A stretch of DNA of 64,000 bases, from contig UGUC01000001.1 of the NCBI GenBank assembly GCA_900455155.1, forward strand, positions 62,001 to 126,000, given 5' to 3'. Shown here in pieces: positions 38,918-50,584 of the stretch. The stretch's first letter is position 1. Each line of letters opens with the position of its first letter. Origin of the DNA: Providencia stuartii. Lineage in GTDB: Bacteria > Pseudomonadota > Gammaproteobacteria > Enterobacterales > Enterobacteriaceae. The translations under genes and the position numbers were made by a program. Below the pieces are notes generated by a model, which saw nothing but the letters and a program-made list of their open reading frames with translations, had not been told where the DNA came from and searched no databases.

Positions 38918-39894
38918 AGTGTCGGCCTCCCCATATCATCCAGCGGCATGTGGCATTTCACCTGCCTATCTCCAACAGAGCGCAATTCAGGCTCCTCAAT
39001 ACGACAACGCTCTGTCGCATAGGGGCAGCGAGGGTTCAACAGACAACCTTGTGGTCGGTCATATTTCCCCGGCACAACGCCCGGTAATGACGCTAACCGA
39101 GATTTATTAGTGGCAAACTCAGGCAAGGCACGTAACAGCGCTTGAGTATAGGGATGACGAGGATGTTTAAAGATATCAGAGGCCTTCGCTGATTCCACGA
39201 CTTGGCCCGCATACATCACAATAATGTGATGTGCCGCTTCAGCAACCAAGGCAAGATCATGGGTGATCAAGACCAAGGCCATATTCTCTTGTTGTTGTAA
39301 TTCAAGCAATAATTCAATAATTTGTGCTTGGATCGTCACATCAAGTGCGGTCGTCGGTTCGTCTGCAATCAATAACTTAGGCCGACATGCGATCGCCATC
39401 GCAATCATGACCCGCTGACTCATCCCACCTGATAGCTGGTGTGGATAAACATCAAGCCGCGATTTCGGGTCAGGGATCCCGACCATCGTCAGTAAATCAA
39501 TTGCACGTTGTTTACGCGTACTTTTACTACCGCCTTGGTGCACTTTCAGCGCTTCCATTATCTGATAACCCACTGTAAAACAGGGGTTCAGACTGGTCAT
39601 AGGGTCCTGAAATATCATCGCTACATCGGCACCAACAATTTGCCGACGCTCTTTTTCGGGAATAGACAATAAGTCACGCCCGTCAAATTGCAACGAATTA
39701 GCCATCACTTTCCCAGGATAGTCTATCAGCCCCATTATCGCTAAAGAGCTTACCGATTTCCCCGAGCCAGACTCACCCACTATGCCAACAACCTGACCTT
39801 TTTCAACGCTATAGCTGATGCGGTCAACGGCACGGAACGGGGTACTTTCATCACCAAAGTGTACCGAGAGTTGTTCTACATTTAACAATGCCAT
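38914..39894 (-). CDS. dppD: Dipeptide ABC transporter ATP-binding protein DppD
   Basis: 326 residues. Walker [17 protein letters not shown], signature [19 protein letters not shown] and Walker [13 protein letters not shown] are intact. The C-terminal region has the cysteine cluster ([15 protein letters not shown]) that binds an iron-sulfur cluster in related transporters. Twelve bases separate it from dppC. Confidence 0.96.
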   Translation of the reverse strand: MALLNVEQLSVHFGDESTPFRAVDRISYSVEKGQVVGIVGESGSGKSVSSLAIMGLIDYPGKVMANSLQFDGRDLLSIPEKERRQIVGADVAMIFQDPMTSLNPCFTVGYQIMEALKVHQGGSKSTRKQRAIDLLTMVGIPDPKSRLDVYPHQLSGGMSQRVMIAMAIACRPKLLIADEPTTALDVTIQAQIIELLLELQQQENMALVLITHDLALVAEAAHHIIVMYAGQVVESAKASDIFKHPRHPYTQALLRALPEFATNKSRLASLPGVVPGKYDRPQGCLLNPRCPYATERCRIEEPELRSVGDRQVKCHMPLDDMGRPTL

Positions 39895-39906
39895 TAGATT
39901 ACCTCA

Positions 39907-40809
39907 TCACTGCTTGAGTTTTGGATCAAATGCATCACGCAAACCATCACCCATCAGGTTAAACGCTAATACAGTTAACAAGATTGCCAGACCAGGGAAG
40001 GTGACGACCCACCACGCACTTTGAGCGAATTGCAGCACGTCAGACAACATTGTGCCCCATTCAGGTGTTGGTGGCTGTGCTCCCATACCAAGGAAACCCA
40101 AAGCAGCCATATCTAAGATGGCATTAGAAAAGCCAAGTGATGCTTGAACAATCAACGGTGCCAAGCAGTTCGGTAAAATATTAACAAACATCTGACGCGT
40201 AGCACCGGCGCCTGCCACACGTGAAGCGGTGACATAATCGCGATTCACTTCTACCAACACCGCGGCGCGAGTAAGCCGGATATAGTGAGGCAATGCAACG
40301 AAGGTCAGTGCAAGTGAGGCATTAACGATTGAAGGGCCAAAGATTGCCACCAATACTAAAGCCAGCAATAAACTCGGTAGGGCTAACATGATGTCAACGA
40401 TACGCATAATCACAGCATCGACCACACCACCAAAATAGCCTGCAATAACGCCGACCGTCACCCCCATAATCAATGAGAGCACCACCACAAGGCAGCCGAC
40501 TAACAGAGATAAGCGTGCACCATACATTAAGCGAGATAACAGATCTCGACCAACGTCATCCGTACCTAAGATAAATTGCCAACTTCCGCCGGATTCCCAA
40601 ACAGGTGGTACCAATAAGAAATCGCGGAACTGCTCATCTGGTGCATGAGGGGCTAAAACACCTGCAAAAATAGCCACTAAGATCATTAAAATGATATATG
40701 CCATTCCGGCAACCGCACCTTTATTACGCTTAAAGTAGTGCCAAAATTCTTGGAATGGGGTCATCGGCTTAGGGGCGCTGACAACCGTTGGCTCAGTAGA
40801 TTGAGACAT
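39907..40809 (-). CDS. dppC: Dipeptide ABC transporter permease DppC
   Basis: 300-residue inner membrane permease with a cytosolic N-terminal tail, a first helix (GMAYIILMILVAIFAGVLA), and the binding-protein-dependent transport motif in VAGAGATRQMFVNILPN. It forms the channel with DppB. It lies 11 bases after dppB. Confidence 0.96.
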   Translation of the reverse strand: MSQSTEPTVVSAPKPMTPFQEFWHYFKRNKGAVAGMAYIILMILVAIFAGVLAPHAPDEQFRDFLLVPPVWESGGSWQFILGTDDVGRDLLSRLMYGARLSLLVGCLVVVLSLIMGVTVGVIAGYFGGVVDAVIMRIVDIMLALPSLLLALVLVAIFGPSIVNASLALTFVALPHYIRLTRAAVLVEVNRDYVTASRVAGAGATRQMFVNILPNCLAPLIVQASLGFSNAILDMAALGFLGMGAQPPTPEWGTMLSDVLQFAQSAWWVVTFPGLAILLTVLAFNLMGDGLRDAFDPKLKQ

Positions 40810-40820
40810 GTAAGCGCTCC

Positions 40821-41841
40821 TTATTTTTTATGACGAATACGTGGGTTAACGATGCCGTACAGCAGATCAACCACGAGGTTAACAAAAATAATCAAAGTTG
40901 CGACTAATAAAACCCCACCTTGAACCACTGGGTAATCACGACGTTGAAGCCCTTCAATCAGCCAACGACCTAGACCTGGCCACGAAAAAATAGTTTCCGT
41001 TAGAATTGCGCCAGCGAGCATAACACCCACTTGTAAACCAATCACGGTGACAACAGGCAGCATCGCATTTCTCAGCGCATGAATAAGAATAACGCGTGCA
41101 CGGCTAACCCCTTTGGCTCGAGCCGTACGAATGTAATCTTCCCCTAGTACTTCTAGCATCGATGAGCGAGTCATACGGACTATCACCGCCAGAGGTATGG
41201 TTCCAAGCACAATGGAAGGAAGTATGAGATGCTCAACCGCATCAATAAAGTTCCCTTCATCCCCCCAAATTAAGGTATCAATCAGCATAAAACCAGTCAG
41301 CGGATAGGAGTCATCCAAAAATACACTGTCGCTAACGCGCCCAGATACAGGGGTCAAATCCAACTGCACTGACACCAGCATGATTAACATGATCCCCCAC
41401 CAGAAAATTGGCATTGAGTAACCTGTTAGGGATAAGCCAATTGCTGTGTGATCGAAAATAGAGCCACGCTTCACTGCGGCTAAAACACCGACAGGGATCC
41501 CCACTGAAATTGCAAAAATCATCGCACAGATTGCCAGTTCCATCGTGGCTTTAAAACGGGGGGAAAAATTCATCCCAAACCGCTATCCGGCTTTTCAATG
41601 AAATCCCTAAGTCACCATGAAATATGCCATTAATATAGTGAAGATATTGTTTCCACAATGGCTGGTCTAAGCCCAATTCAGCCATTAAATAAGCGTGTCG
41701 TTCGGGCGATAAGCCTCTTTCACCTGCCATAATCATCACGGGGTCACCCGGGATCATATGCACAAATGCGAACGTGAGTAATGTGATACCGATAAACGTA
41801 GGGATAACTAGCCCCAAACGTCGGAGGATAAATTGCAACAT
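40821..41841 (-). CDS. dppB: Dipeptide ABC transporter permease DppB, one-base insertion
   Basis: Starts MLQFILRRLGLVIPTFIGIT, identical in style to E. coli DppB. As sequenced the frame ends after WDEFFPPF. Removing one G from the G6 run at 41558-41563 gives EFFPRFKATMELAICAMIF and continues to NPRIRHKK, 339 residues, the E. coli length. The start at 41841 follows TTCAGGAT; the open frame extends 28 codons upstream without homology. The permease motif is RTARAKGVSRARVILIHALR. Confidence 0.93.
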
Positions 41842-41969
41842 ATCCTGAATCTCTTTTAATAATGCCTTTGACGGCTCTGAGTCCGTTTGGCTAATCAGAA
41901 GAGTGTGACTCTTCTGTCTGCTCACAAAGAACTGAGTTTTCTGTTTCCCTGAAATTCAGAGGTGAAAAC

Positions 41970-42000
41970 GCCCTTCGCTATCAAAAAGATGGCGAAGGGC
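41970..42000 (-). promoter_or_regulatory. Intercistronic hairpin between dppA and dppB
   Basis: GCCCTTCGC and GCGAAGGGC form a perfect stem on the minus strand, followed by GTTTTC. It lies just after the dppA stop. Such structures usually limit read-through so that the binding protein is made in excess over the membrane parts. A second hairpin (AGAAGAGT with its complement) lies around 41898-41916. Confidence 0.65.
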
Positions 42001-42019
42001 TGATACAAATTAACAACGA

Positions 42020-43627
42020 TTATTTTTCAATATCGACGTTTTCAAAGTGGTGTTTGCCGAGAGGGTCGACAACATAGCCCTTCACTTCTTTACGGACTGG
42101 TTCATATACCGTTGAGTGAGCAATGATCAGGGCTGGTGCTTGTTCATTCATAACAACCTGTGCTTGCTTGTAGAGATCAATACGTTTGTTATGATCTGCT
42201 GTCATACGAGCAGGCTGGATCAAGTCTTCAAAGCCTTGATAACACCATTTCGAATAGTTAGAGCCTTGCTCTTTCGCCGCACAGCTAAACAGTGTCGCGA
42301 AGAAGTTATCAGGGTCACCATTATCACCGGTCCAACCCATCATTACCGTTTGCGGTTCACCATCTTTAGCACGCTTCAGATATTCGCCCCACTCATAGCT
42401 CACTACTTTCGATTTAACACCAATTTTTGCCCAGTCAGCTTGGATCATCTCAGCCATACGGCGCGCATTTGGGTTATATGGACGTTGGACTGGCATTGCC
42501 CATAAATCGATTTCGAAACCATTCGGGAACCCGGCCTCAGCCAATAACGCTTTTGCTTTTTCAGGATTATATTCATAATCCTTCACATCATCGTTATAGC
42601 CCCACATCGTTGGTGGAATTAAGTTTTTCGCTTTCTGTCCTGCACCTTGATAAACGGCATCGATGATAGCGTCTTTATTCACAGCCATAGATAGCGCTTG
42701 GCGCACTTTCTGGTTATCTAGTGGTTTTTTCTCAACGTTGAAAGAGAGATAACCGACGTTCAAGCCAGGTTGCTCCATCAATGTAATATTTTTATCTTGC
42801 TTCATGCGTTCCAAGTCTGCCGGATTTGGGTATGGCATAACTTGACACTCATTTTTTTGCAGCTTGGCATAACGGACAGACGCATCAGGTGTAATCGAAA
42901 AAACTAAACGATCAATCTTAGGTTTATTACCCCAATACTCTTTGTTGGCTTTATAAAGAATACGTGAATCTTTTTGGTACTGCTGTAGCTCAAATGGGCC
43001 TGTTCCAATAGGGTTCAAATCCACTTTTTGCGGTGTGCCCGCTGCTAACATTTTGTCAGCATATTCAGCAGAAAGAATGGAAGCGAAGTCCATTGCCATA
43101 TCAGCTAAGAAAGGTGACTCTGGGCGAGAGAGTGTGAAACGTACGGTGTAATCATCAACTTTTTCAACTTTATCGATGATTTTATCCATATCCATGCCCA
43201 TAAAGTACTCATAGCTACCGCCGGAGACTTTGTGGTATGGGTGATTCGCATCTTTCTGACGCATGAAGGTATAAATGACATCATCCGCATTAAAGTCGCG
43301 GCTTGGCTTAAATTCTTTATTTGAATGCCATTTTACGCCTTTACGTAAGTGGAAAGTATAAACTTTGCCATCATCGCTTACTTCCCAACTTTCCGCTAAA
43401 CCTGGCTCTATCTCTGTAGTACCAAGTTTGAACTCAACTAAACGGTTATAGAGTGGAATTGAGCTAGCATCGTAAGTCGTACCGGAAGTAAATAGCTGAG
43501 GGTTAAAGCCCTCTGGAGAGCCTTCTGAACAGTAGACTAATGTTTTCGCTTGCACAGAAGCAGAAACTGCAAGTGCTGCAAGTGTTAGCCCAATGGTTAA
43601 ACCTGTCTTTTTGATTGAGAGCGTCAT
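42020..43627 (-). CDS. dppA: Periplasmic dipeptide-binding protein DppA
   Basis: 535 residues as in E. coli, with a signal peptide cut after ASVQA before [17 protein letters not shown]. Family 5 solute-binding motifs are present, with [18 protein letters not shown] and [13 protein letters not shown] near the dipeptide pocket. It delivers dipeptides (and haem in some species) to DppBCDF. The start at 43627 follows ACAGGAGC; the frame is open 17 codons upstream without a ribosome-binding site. Confidence 0.97.
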   Translation of the reverse strand: MTLSIKKTGLTIGLTLAALAVSASVQAKTLVYCSEGSPEGFNPQLFTSGTTYDASSIPLYNRLVEFKLGTTEIEPGLAESWEVSDDGKVYTFHLRKGVKWHSNKEFKPSRDFNADDVIYTFMRQKDANHPYHKVSGGSYEYFMGMDMDKIIDKVEKVDDYTVRFTLSRPESPFLADMAMDFASILSAEYADKMLAAGTPQKVDLNPIGTGPFELQQYQKDSRILYKANKEYWGNKPKIDRLVFSITPDASVRYAKLQKNECQVMPYPNPADLERMKQDKNITLMEQPGLNVGYLSFNVEKKPLDNQKVRQALSMAVNKDAIIDAVYQGAGQKAKNLIPPTMWGYNDDVKDYEYNPEKAKALLAEAGFPNGFEIDLWAMPVQRPYNPNARRMAEMIQADWAKIGVKSKVVSYEWGEYLKRAKDGEPQTVMMGWTGDNGDPDNFFATLFSCAAKEQGSNYSKWCYQGFEDLIQPARMTADHNKRIDLYKQAQVVMNEQAPALIIAHSTVYEPVRKEVKGYVVDPLGKHHFENVDIEK

Positions 43628-44476
43628 CTGTATGCTCCTGTGGTGTTCATGTGTTATTTGCTTGATGCCCAAACCCATCCTTGAAATGACAGATAGGGGA
43701 TCTGTATTTTTTTGTTATTCACTGTGCAATTAATCAACTGTCATCCACTTCGTCAATAGTATCTCTCTTTAAACAGACAACTATCTTATAACATTTTAGA
43801 AACATATTAAGAGTGTTCTTAGGTCTTTGTATGGTTATTTAAGTCATATGGCAGACATAATAACCATAAAAATACTACAGGATAGTGTTTTATCTCTGGG
43901 TGATTTATTTTTATATTTGTGATTAAGTGCTGAATTACTGAACGAAAATAGTGCAACACCTAAGAGAGTGCGGCATAAAGTTCTGGTGTGTTTAAAACAA
44001 ATAATTACTTTAGGTTGTTATTATTTTGCTTGTTTTTTATTCATATAAAAAAGTACGGTTCATTAAATTTTAACAATTTATTGATTAGTTAATAACTTCA
44101 ATAATCGCACGATCTACTTGATTTCATTCTCTCTACGGACCTTCACTATATGACTCTGCTCTCATTCAATGACTCGCCTTTTCCAAAATAAATAATTTAC
44201 TTTAATATCAATCCATTATAATTATTCACGCCGGAATATCGCTAATCTCATCCCCTTTACTCGCTATATTAATTGCTTTATAAGTATTTCAATGCCTGCA
44301 CAACAATGCTCAGAGATACCTAAATAGCCGTTATTTGGGGGCTTTATGAGTACAATATAACGGTTTCCTTGAACTCGCTGCTGTGTAACCCTACTTCAAC
44401 CAGACTTCTGCTTACCTATTTATGTTTGGGCATAAACCATATTCATAGCCAATGAAACTGCGACCAAATAAACTGG
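43628..44476. other. Long intergenic region between shlB-like gene and dppA
   Basis: About 850 AT-rich bases. The right part should hold the dppA promoter. On the minus strand at 44415-44470, directly after the ShlB-like gene, a frame reads VAVSLAMNMVYAQT, which looks like the end of a signal peptide. At 44310-44370 another frame reads IVLIKPPNNGYLGIS. Together they might be the wreck of a TpsA partner gene, but the match is weak. Nothing else was found. Confidence 0.35.
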
Positions 44477-46060
44477 CTAATAATCAATACTCACTTTCGC
44501 CCCAACATTCACCCGCGTTCGTTGCTAATTTCGCCGACTGCCAAAGAGGAGCCTCGATAAAGAGTTGGTAGTTCAAGCGATCAATCTGCCCTCTCACACC
44601 AATTTCTGTACCGAATAGCCTGTTTTCTCGCCAAATATGTGCGCTTTGCGAAGATGTCGAGGCGAAATCCAATGCACCATATAGCTCATAACCCCGCCAT
44701 GGGGTAAACCACCCCCCACTCATTTTTAAGTTTCAACGTGTTGTCTCCCAAATTCTCCCGTTAATACGCTATTTGAGAACCCCCTAATCCCAAATTTCCC
44801 AGTAGGACTATTTAGCTCAAGCTGCGGATCTAGTGGCGAGCGACTTAATTGCATTTCAAGCTCATGTCGGTGATACATCGATTGGTTGGCTAAATAAAAT
44901 TGCCGTTGAAAATCTACCGAAAATAGATATATGCCGGCTCGCTCTAACCCTGTCACTTGGCGCCTTGTGGAACCGAACCAATCCGTATCTTGTTTATAAC
45001 TCAATGAAAATGTCACATTACCTTGTGCAAAATGACGCTGATGTTTTACCCCAAGTAAGAGATAACTCGTAAAGCGTTGTTGGGTTTTCAAACGATATCG
45101 CTCTAAAAAGAGATCTAATGTTTGAATTTGAGTCCCCATACTTATCGACGTTGAGTGATATAAGGCTCGATGAAGAACATACTCAGCTTGTAGCGACAGT
45201 AATCGGCTTCTCACATCATTTCTAACTTTAATGCTATCAATTAATTGGAAGTTTTGATGAATGCTGTTCTCTTGATAGCCCGCATATAAACTCAATAACC
45301 AATAATGGTAAGGAACTGAATACAAAATGGAGACCGATTTCAATTTCTTTTCAGGCTCTTTTCCAATATCACTATCTAAATTTAGAAAAAAGAAATCATT
45401 CAGTGCTAATGGATTAGCTAACATAATCAGATTGCTGACAACATGGGTAGGAAATTGCGGTGATTGTTTCGACGCTAAAAGTAGTTTTCCTTTAAAAGCT
45501 CTTGCTGCATTACGTTGGATCACTAAACGGTTCATATTGTTCTGTTCGTGATCGGAAACAATATGAATTTGATGTGGGATCAACTGGGTATTGCGTAAAT
45601 TAGCCAGACCTTGATTTATAGCGTGGATATCTACGACTTGCCCTTTGCGTAATGGAAAAGCGTACGCTAATGATTGGCTAGCACTATCTTGATACTCAAT
45701 ACTGCCGAGCTTCCCCGCGACTAATTCAACCTGCAACACACCAAATAACAGAGTTTGCTCTGGGTAGTGAATAGACGATGTGATATATCCTACCTCAGCC
45801 AACTGCGCGTTAAGAAAGTCTGCATAGCGCAATAGCCCTTCCTCACTAACACATCTCCCTTCAACGCCCTGTTTCCATTTATTGATATCACTCGAGGTAA
45901 TTAACGGAAATAGTGCCAATGTTGAGAAATGAACTTGGTGAATCGCAATACAGGGCGTTGATGGTGATTTCACCGCAAAATCAAGCTGCCTATTGGCATA
46001 ACAAGGCAGATAGTTGAACAGTAAAAATAACAAAATAAACAGTGTTGGTGCTGTTTTCAT
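44477..46060 (-). CDS. ShlB/FhaC-type two-partner secretion transporter, three one-base insertions
   Basis: TpsB outer membrane beta-barrel with a signal peptide (LFILLFLLFNYLPCYA), two POTRA-like domains (CIAIHQVHFS and LVAGKLGSIEYQD regions), then a barrel with the KFGIRGFSNSVLTGE motif, whose Arg is the conserved L6 tip. The frame breaks after GRQHVET. Dropping one base from TTT 44731-44733, CCCCCC 44712-44717 and CCC 44512-44514 gives VELKNEWGWFTPWRGYELYG and a barrel ending NVGAKVSIDY, with the terminal aromatic residue expected for BAM recognition. Corrected length is 526 residues. No intact TpsA exoprotein lies beside it. It follows AAGGAAC. Confidence 0.8.
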
Positions 46061-46304
46061 TAACAGGTTCCTTGTTATGAAAAATCCATTGATAGGTAAT
46101 AAACAACTCGCGACTACATCATGCTTTTCATTACACTCAAGAAAACAACGTTAATGAACATAACAACAGATTATGACGAGAAAGGACAACAAAGTTACTC
46201 TGAAAGCGCATGTTGGTAAGTTAGACAAAAACCATGCCACCAGAATCAGTATTTGGATGATGAGAAAAATTACTGTGTGAAATGTTTGCTGATGTGTAAA
46301 TGCA

Positions 46305-46333
46305 AAAAACCCCACCTCATATGAGGTGGGGTT
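46305..46333 (-). terminator. Terminator of tRNA-Pro
   Basis: AACCCCACCTCAT and its exact complement ATGAGGTGGGGTT form a 13-base stem without a real loop, followed on the minus strand by six T. It is very strong and lies just behind the tRNA. Confidence 0.92.
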
Positions 46334-46341
46334 CTGGAATC

Positions 46342-46418
46342 TGGTCGGCGAGAGAGGATTCGAACCTCCGACCCACTGGTCCCAAACCAGTTGCGCTACC
46401 AAGCTGCGCTACTCGCCG
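46342..46418 (-). tRNA. tRNA-Pro (anticodon UGG)
   Basis: 77 bases including an encoded CCA end. The acceptor stem CGGCGAG pairs with CTCGCCG, the D arm, the anticodon stem ACTGG/CCAGT with loop TTTGGGA, and the GGTTCGAATCC T arm are all present. The anticodon is TGG. It stands alone between glyS and the ShlB-like gene, with its own terminator. In E. coli the same tRNA (proM) lies in a multi-tRNA operon. Confidence 0.97.
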
Positions 46419-46546
46419 AAAACGGTGTGAATCATACTGTTGAGCGCCCTTCCCGTCAACCCATTTTTCACTAAATTTGTTTGTATGCTGATAAAACCAT
46501 CAACTTGATAGGGTTTTTTAACTAATCGCCCCTATAAGACAACATT

Positions 46547-46579
46547 AAGCCCTTGCAAGATCTTATCCTGCAAGGGCTT
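46547..46579 (-). terminator. Hairpin after glyS
   Basis: AAGCCCTTGCA and TGCAAGGGCTT pair perfectly around 11 bases, about 50 bases after the glyS stop. The following T run is poor (TTAATGTT). Confidence 0.65.
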
Positions 46580-46630
46580 ATAAAGATTAATAAATGATAT
46601 TTTTAGTCAATACCATCACTTGTTCACGAT

Positions 46631-48702
46631 TTATTGTAGCAATGAGATATCTGCAACTTTCAAGAACAAATCACGTAATTGGCTAAGCAGAGTTAGACGG
46701 TTAATACGTACCGCTTCATCTTCATCCATAACCATAACATCAGCAAAAAATGCATCCACAACTTCACGTAAAGAAGCCAATTCAACTAAGGCATCTTGAT
46801 AATTACGCTCAGCAAACATTGGCTCTAGTTTTTCTTGTAATACAACAAGGTGTGTAGCCAACTTCACTTCTTGTGGTGCTTTTAGCACAGATGCGAGAAC
46901 TTTATCAGCCAGTTTCTCATTAGATTTACTCAAGATGTTCGAAACACGCTTATTGGCTGCCGCTAAAGCTTCTGCATCTTCCAATGTACGGAAGTGAGTC
47001 ACAGCCTTCACACGTGCATCAAAATCGGCTGGTGACGTTGGACGGCGCGCTAACACCGCTTGAATCGTATCAATACTATAGCCAAGCTCTTGATACCAAG
47101 AACGGAAGCGGCCAAGCATAAATTCAACAACATCATTCACTACATTTTTGTTAGTGAGTTTATCACCGTAAAGGCGGACGGCTTCTTCTGTCATTTCAAC
47201 GAGATCAAGCTGATAGCCTTTTTCAACAATAATGCGTAACACGCCTAATGCAGCTCGACGCCAGTGCAAATGGGTCTTTATCACCTTTTGGATGCTGACC
47301 GATGCCGAAAATACCGGCTAAGGTGTCCATTTTCTCGGCTAAGGCAAGTGCCGCTGAAACATCAGTAGATGGCAACGCATCCCCTGCAAAACGAGGTTGA
47401 TACTGCTCTTTCAGTGCTAATGCAACATCTTCTGATTCACCGTCATGGCGTGCGTAATGCATCCCCATCACGCCTTGAGTGTCTGTAAATTCAAACACCA
47501 TATTGGTCATCAGGTCACATTTTGCCAACAAACCCGCGCGAGTCGCATGATTAACATCTGCACCAATCTTCGCTGCAACCCAACCTGATAAGGCTTCTAA
47601 ACGGTCAGTCTTATCACGCAATGTGCCAAGCTGTTGTTGAAACAGAACGGTTTCCAAACGTGGTAAATTATCTTCAAGACGTTGTTTACGGTCAGTTTTA
47701 AAGAAAAACTCCGCATCCGCCAAACGAGGACGTACCACTTTTTCATTACCGGAGATAATTTGTTGTGGGTCTGAAGATTCAATATTCGCCACAAAAATGA
47801 AATTTGGCATCAGGTTGCCAGCATTGTCATAAACAGGGAAATATTTCTGATCCCCTTTCATGGTATAAACCAATGCTTCCGCAGGTACTTCTAAGAACTT
47901 CTCTTCAAATTTTGCAGTTAATACGACAGGCCATTCAACTAATGAAGCAACTTCTTCTAGTAAGCTGTCGGTTAAATCCGCTTTCCCACCAAGGGCGAGC
48001 GCGGCTTTTTCAGCATCAGCTTTGATGACGGCTTTACGTTCTTCATAGTCAGCAATGACTTTGCCGCGTTCACGTAAGATCGCCGGATATTGGTCTGCAT
48101 GATCAATCGTAAACTCTGATTCACCCATAAAACGGTGACCACGGATTGTACGACCGCTCTTAATGCCTAGCACTTCACCGTCAACAACATCGCTACCCAA
48201 TAATAAGGTTACGGTGTGGACAGGGCGCACAAAATGCGTCTCTTTATCGCCCCAACGCATGAGTTTTTGGAATGGGTAACTTAGCCAGAGAACGGCTTAC
48301 CATATCGACCAACAATTCACTAACTGCTACGCCTTTTACTTGAGCGCGATAAAGTAACCATTCACCTTTATCCGTTTTTAAACGCTCGGCTTGGTCAACG
48401 GAAATACCGCAACCACGAGCCCACCCTTCAGCAGCTTTGGTTGGTTGACCGTCAGCGCCAAAAGCAGCAGAAATCGCAGGGCCGCGTTTTTCAACTTCAC
48501 GGTCAGGTGATGAGTCTGCAAGAGCAGCGACTTTTAAGGCCAAACGGCGAGGTGCTGCAAACCAGCTAATTTCACCGTGTGCAATATCCGCGCTATCCAA
48601 TTCAGCCGTAAAGTTTGCCGCAAATGATTCAGCTAATGAACGAAGAGCCTTCGGCGGTAACTCTTCTGTGCCGATTTCCACTAGGAAAGTCTGTTGAGTC
48701 AT
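46631..48702 (-). CDS. glyS: Glycine-tRNA ligase beta subunit, two one-base insertions
   Basis: Beta subunit of the bacterial alpha2beta2 glycyl-tRNA synthetase, carrying the tRNA-binding parts. It is split into three frames. Removing one T from T5 at 48264-48268 gives [20 protein letters not shown]. Removing one C from CC at 47261-47262 gives [20 protein letters not shown]. The corrected product has 689 residues, exactly the E. coli length. Because the gene is essential, real frameshifts here are not credible. It starts nine bases after glyQ and follows GAGGCTG. Confidence 0.95.
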
Positions 48703-48711
48703 GACAGCCTC

Positions 48712-49621
48712 TTAATTCTTGTGACACATAGGGAATCCGAGCGCCTCACGGGAAGCATAATAAGCTTCGGCAACCCCTTTAGTTAGGGTACGGATACGTA
48801 GAATATAACGCTGGCGTTCTGTCACTGAGATTGCTTTACGAGCATCCAGTAAGTTAAATGTATGAGCCGCTTTCAAAATGCGCTCATAAGCCGGTAGCGG
48901 CAGTGGTGTTTCTAGTGACAGTAAATATTGAGGCTTCTTTCTCATACTCTTCAAAGCATTTGAAAAGAAAATCGACATTAGCATATTCAAAGTTATAGGT
49001 TGACTGCTCAACTTCATTTTGATGATAAATATCACCATAGGTCGTTTTACCGAGTGGGCCATCGCACCAAACAAGGTCATAAACGCTATCAACACCTTGA
49101 ATATACATAGCAAGGCGTTCAAGACCGTAGGTAATTTCACCCGTTACAGGCTTGCATTCCAGCCCGCCAACTTGTTGGAAGTAAGTAAACTGAGTGACTT
49201 CCATGCCATTTAGCCACACTTCCCAGCCTAGACCCCAAGCGCCTAGTGTTGGGTTTTCCCAGTTATCTTCAACAAAACGGATATCATGAACGGTGGGATC
49301 AATTCCCAATTCCTTCAATGAGCCGAGGTAAAGTTCTTGAATATTGTCAGGTGATGGCTTAATGATCACTTGAAACTGATAGTAATGTTGAAGGCGGTTT
49401 GGGTTTTCACCGTAACGGCCATCAGTAGGACGACGAGAAGGCTGAACATAAGCCGCCGCAATTGGCTCAGGCCCTAACGCACGCAAGCACGTCATTGGAT
49501 GAGATGTTCCTGCGCCGACTTCCATGTCCAGTGGTTGAACAATGGTGCAGCCTTGGCGCGCCCAGTAATCCTGCAATGTCAGGATAAGACCTTGGAAGGT
49601 TTTGGTATCAAACTTTTGCAT
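48712..49621 (-). CDS. glyQ: Glycine-tRNA ligase alpha subunit, one-base insertion
   Basis: Catalytic alpha subunit, class II aminoacyl-tRNA synthetase fold, with [20 protein letters not shown] and the [20 protein letters not shown] segment. The frame breaks after EEYEKEA. Removing one G from GG at 48932-48933 gives [20 protein letters not shown] and the normal end GFPMCHKN, 302 residues (E. coli 303). Essential, so the break must be an artefact. Divergent from tag. Confidence 0.95.
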
Positions 49622-49814
49622 GTTAGATCCGCACGCGATACATATGATTTAATGAAAGTACGTCAGTATACCCTTTGACCGCCAGATATACAGCATTGAA
49701 TCTACGTCTATTTGCCCTATAAATAAAAAAACTTTATTTTGTCTCTTTTAAACTGGACATTTATACAGTATAAATAAGGCATATAAGCCTTTGCCCCCCT
49801 TGAAAGGAGACAAA

Positions 49815-50378
49815 ATGAATTCATCGCCAATTCGTTGCCATTGGGTAAATCAAGACCCAGAATATATTGCCTACCATGATAATGAATGGGGGAAGCCAAC
49901 AAAGGATAACCAACAGCTATTTGAGATGATCTGCTTAGAAGGTCAACAAGCTGGGCTTTCTTGGTACACCATTTTAAAAAAACGCCAAGATTATCGCATA
50001 CTGTTCCATCAGTTTGATCCTGCAAAAATTGCCATGATGAGTGAACAAGATGTTGACAGCTTAATGCAGGATCCTCGTATCATTCGGAACCGCGCTAAAA
50101 TTAACGCGATTATTGCTAATGCAAAGGCTTATTTAAAAATGGCTGAAAACGGCGAGGATTTCTCAACATTTTTATGGCAATTTGTGGGTGGCAAACCTAT
50201 CGTCAACCAGTGGCAGTCTCACACTCAAGTTCCCACAGAGACAGAGCTTTCAAAACGTTTATCCAAAGCACTTAAAAAACGTGGATTTAAGTTTATTGGT
50301 TCCATTACTTGTTATGCTTTTATGCAAGCGACAGGCATGATTAATGACCATTTAAAAGATTGTTGCCAATATAAATAA
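49815..50378 (+). CDS. tag: DNA-3-methyladenine glycosylase I
   Basis: 187 residues, the E. coli Tag length. It removes 3-methyladenine from alkylated DNA. RCHWVNQDPEYIAYHDNEWG carries a zinc-binding Cys and His, and the second half keeps ITCYAFMQATGMINDH with the paired His. The start at 49815 follows AAAGGAGA; an ATG eight codons upstream would bury this site. It is divergent from glyQ. Confidence 0.95.
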   Translation: MNSSPIRCHWVNQDPEYIAYHDNEWGKPTKDNQQLFEMICLEGQQAGLSWYTILKKRQDYRILFHQFDPAKIAMMSEQDVDSLMQDPRIIRNRAKINAIIANAKAYLKMAENGEDFSTFLWQFVGGKPIVNQWQSHTQVPTETELSKRLSKALKKRGFKFIGSITCYAFMQATGMINDHLKDCCQYK

Positions 50379-50584
50379 ATCAGAATGAATCGGCATCACC
50401 CCCATTATCAAAAGCAATATTCACCATATTTTAACCAATTTTCACAAATATCAGCCCAGAAGTTAATAAAAAAGCAGTATTTTGTATCAATGCTATATTG
50501 ATTGAAGCTGTTGAACTCTCTTGTCGAGCAGAGTATGTTTTTAAATTCCATTAACAACCTACTTAACATATGTGAATAAATGAG

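Noticed and set aside
46631-49621. glyS and glyQ as pseudogenes
   Set aside because: Both are essential, and single-base corrections in homopolymers restore full-length proteins. Sequencing error is far more likely.
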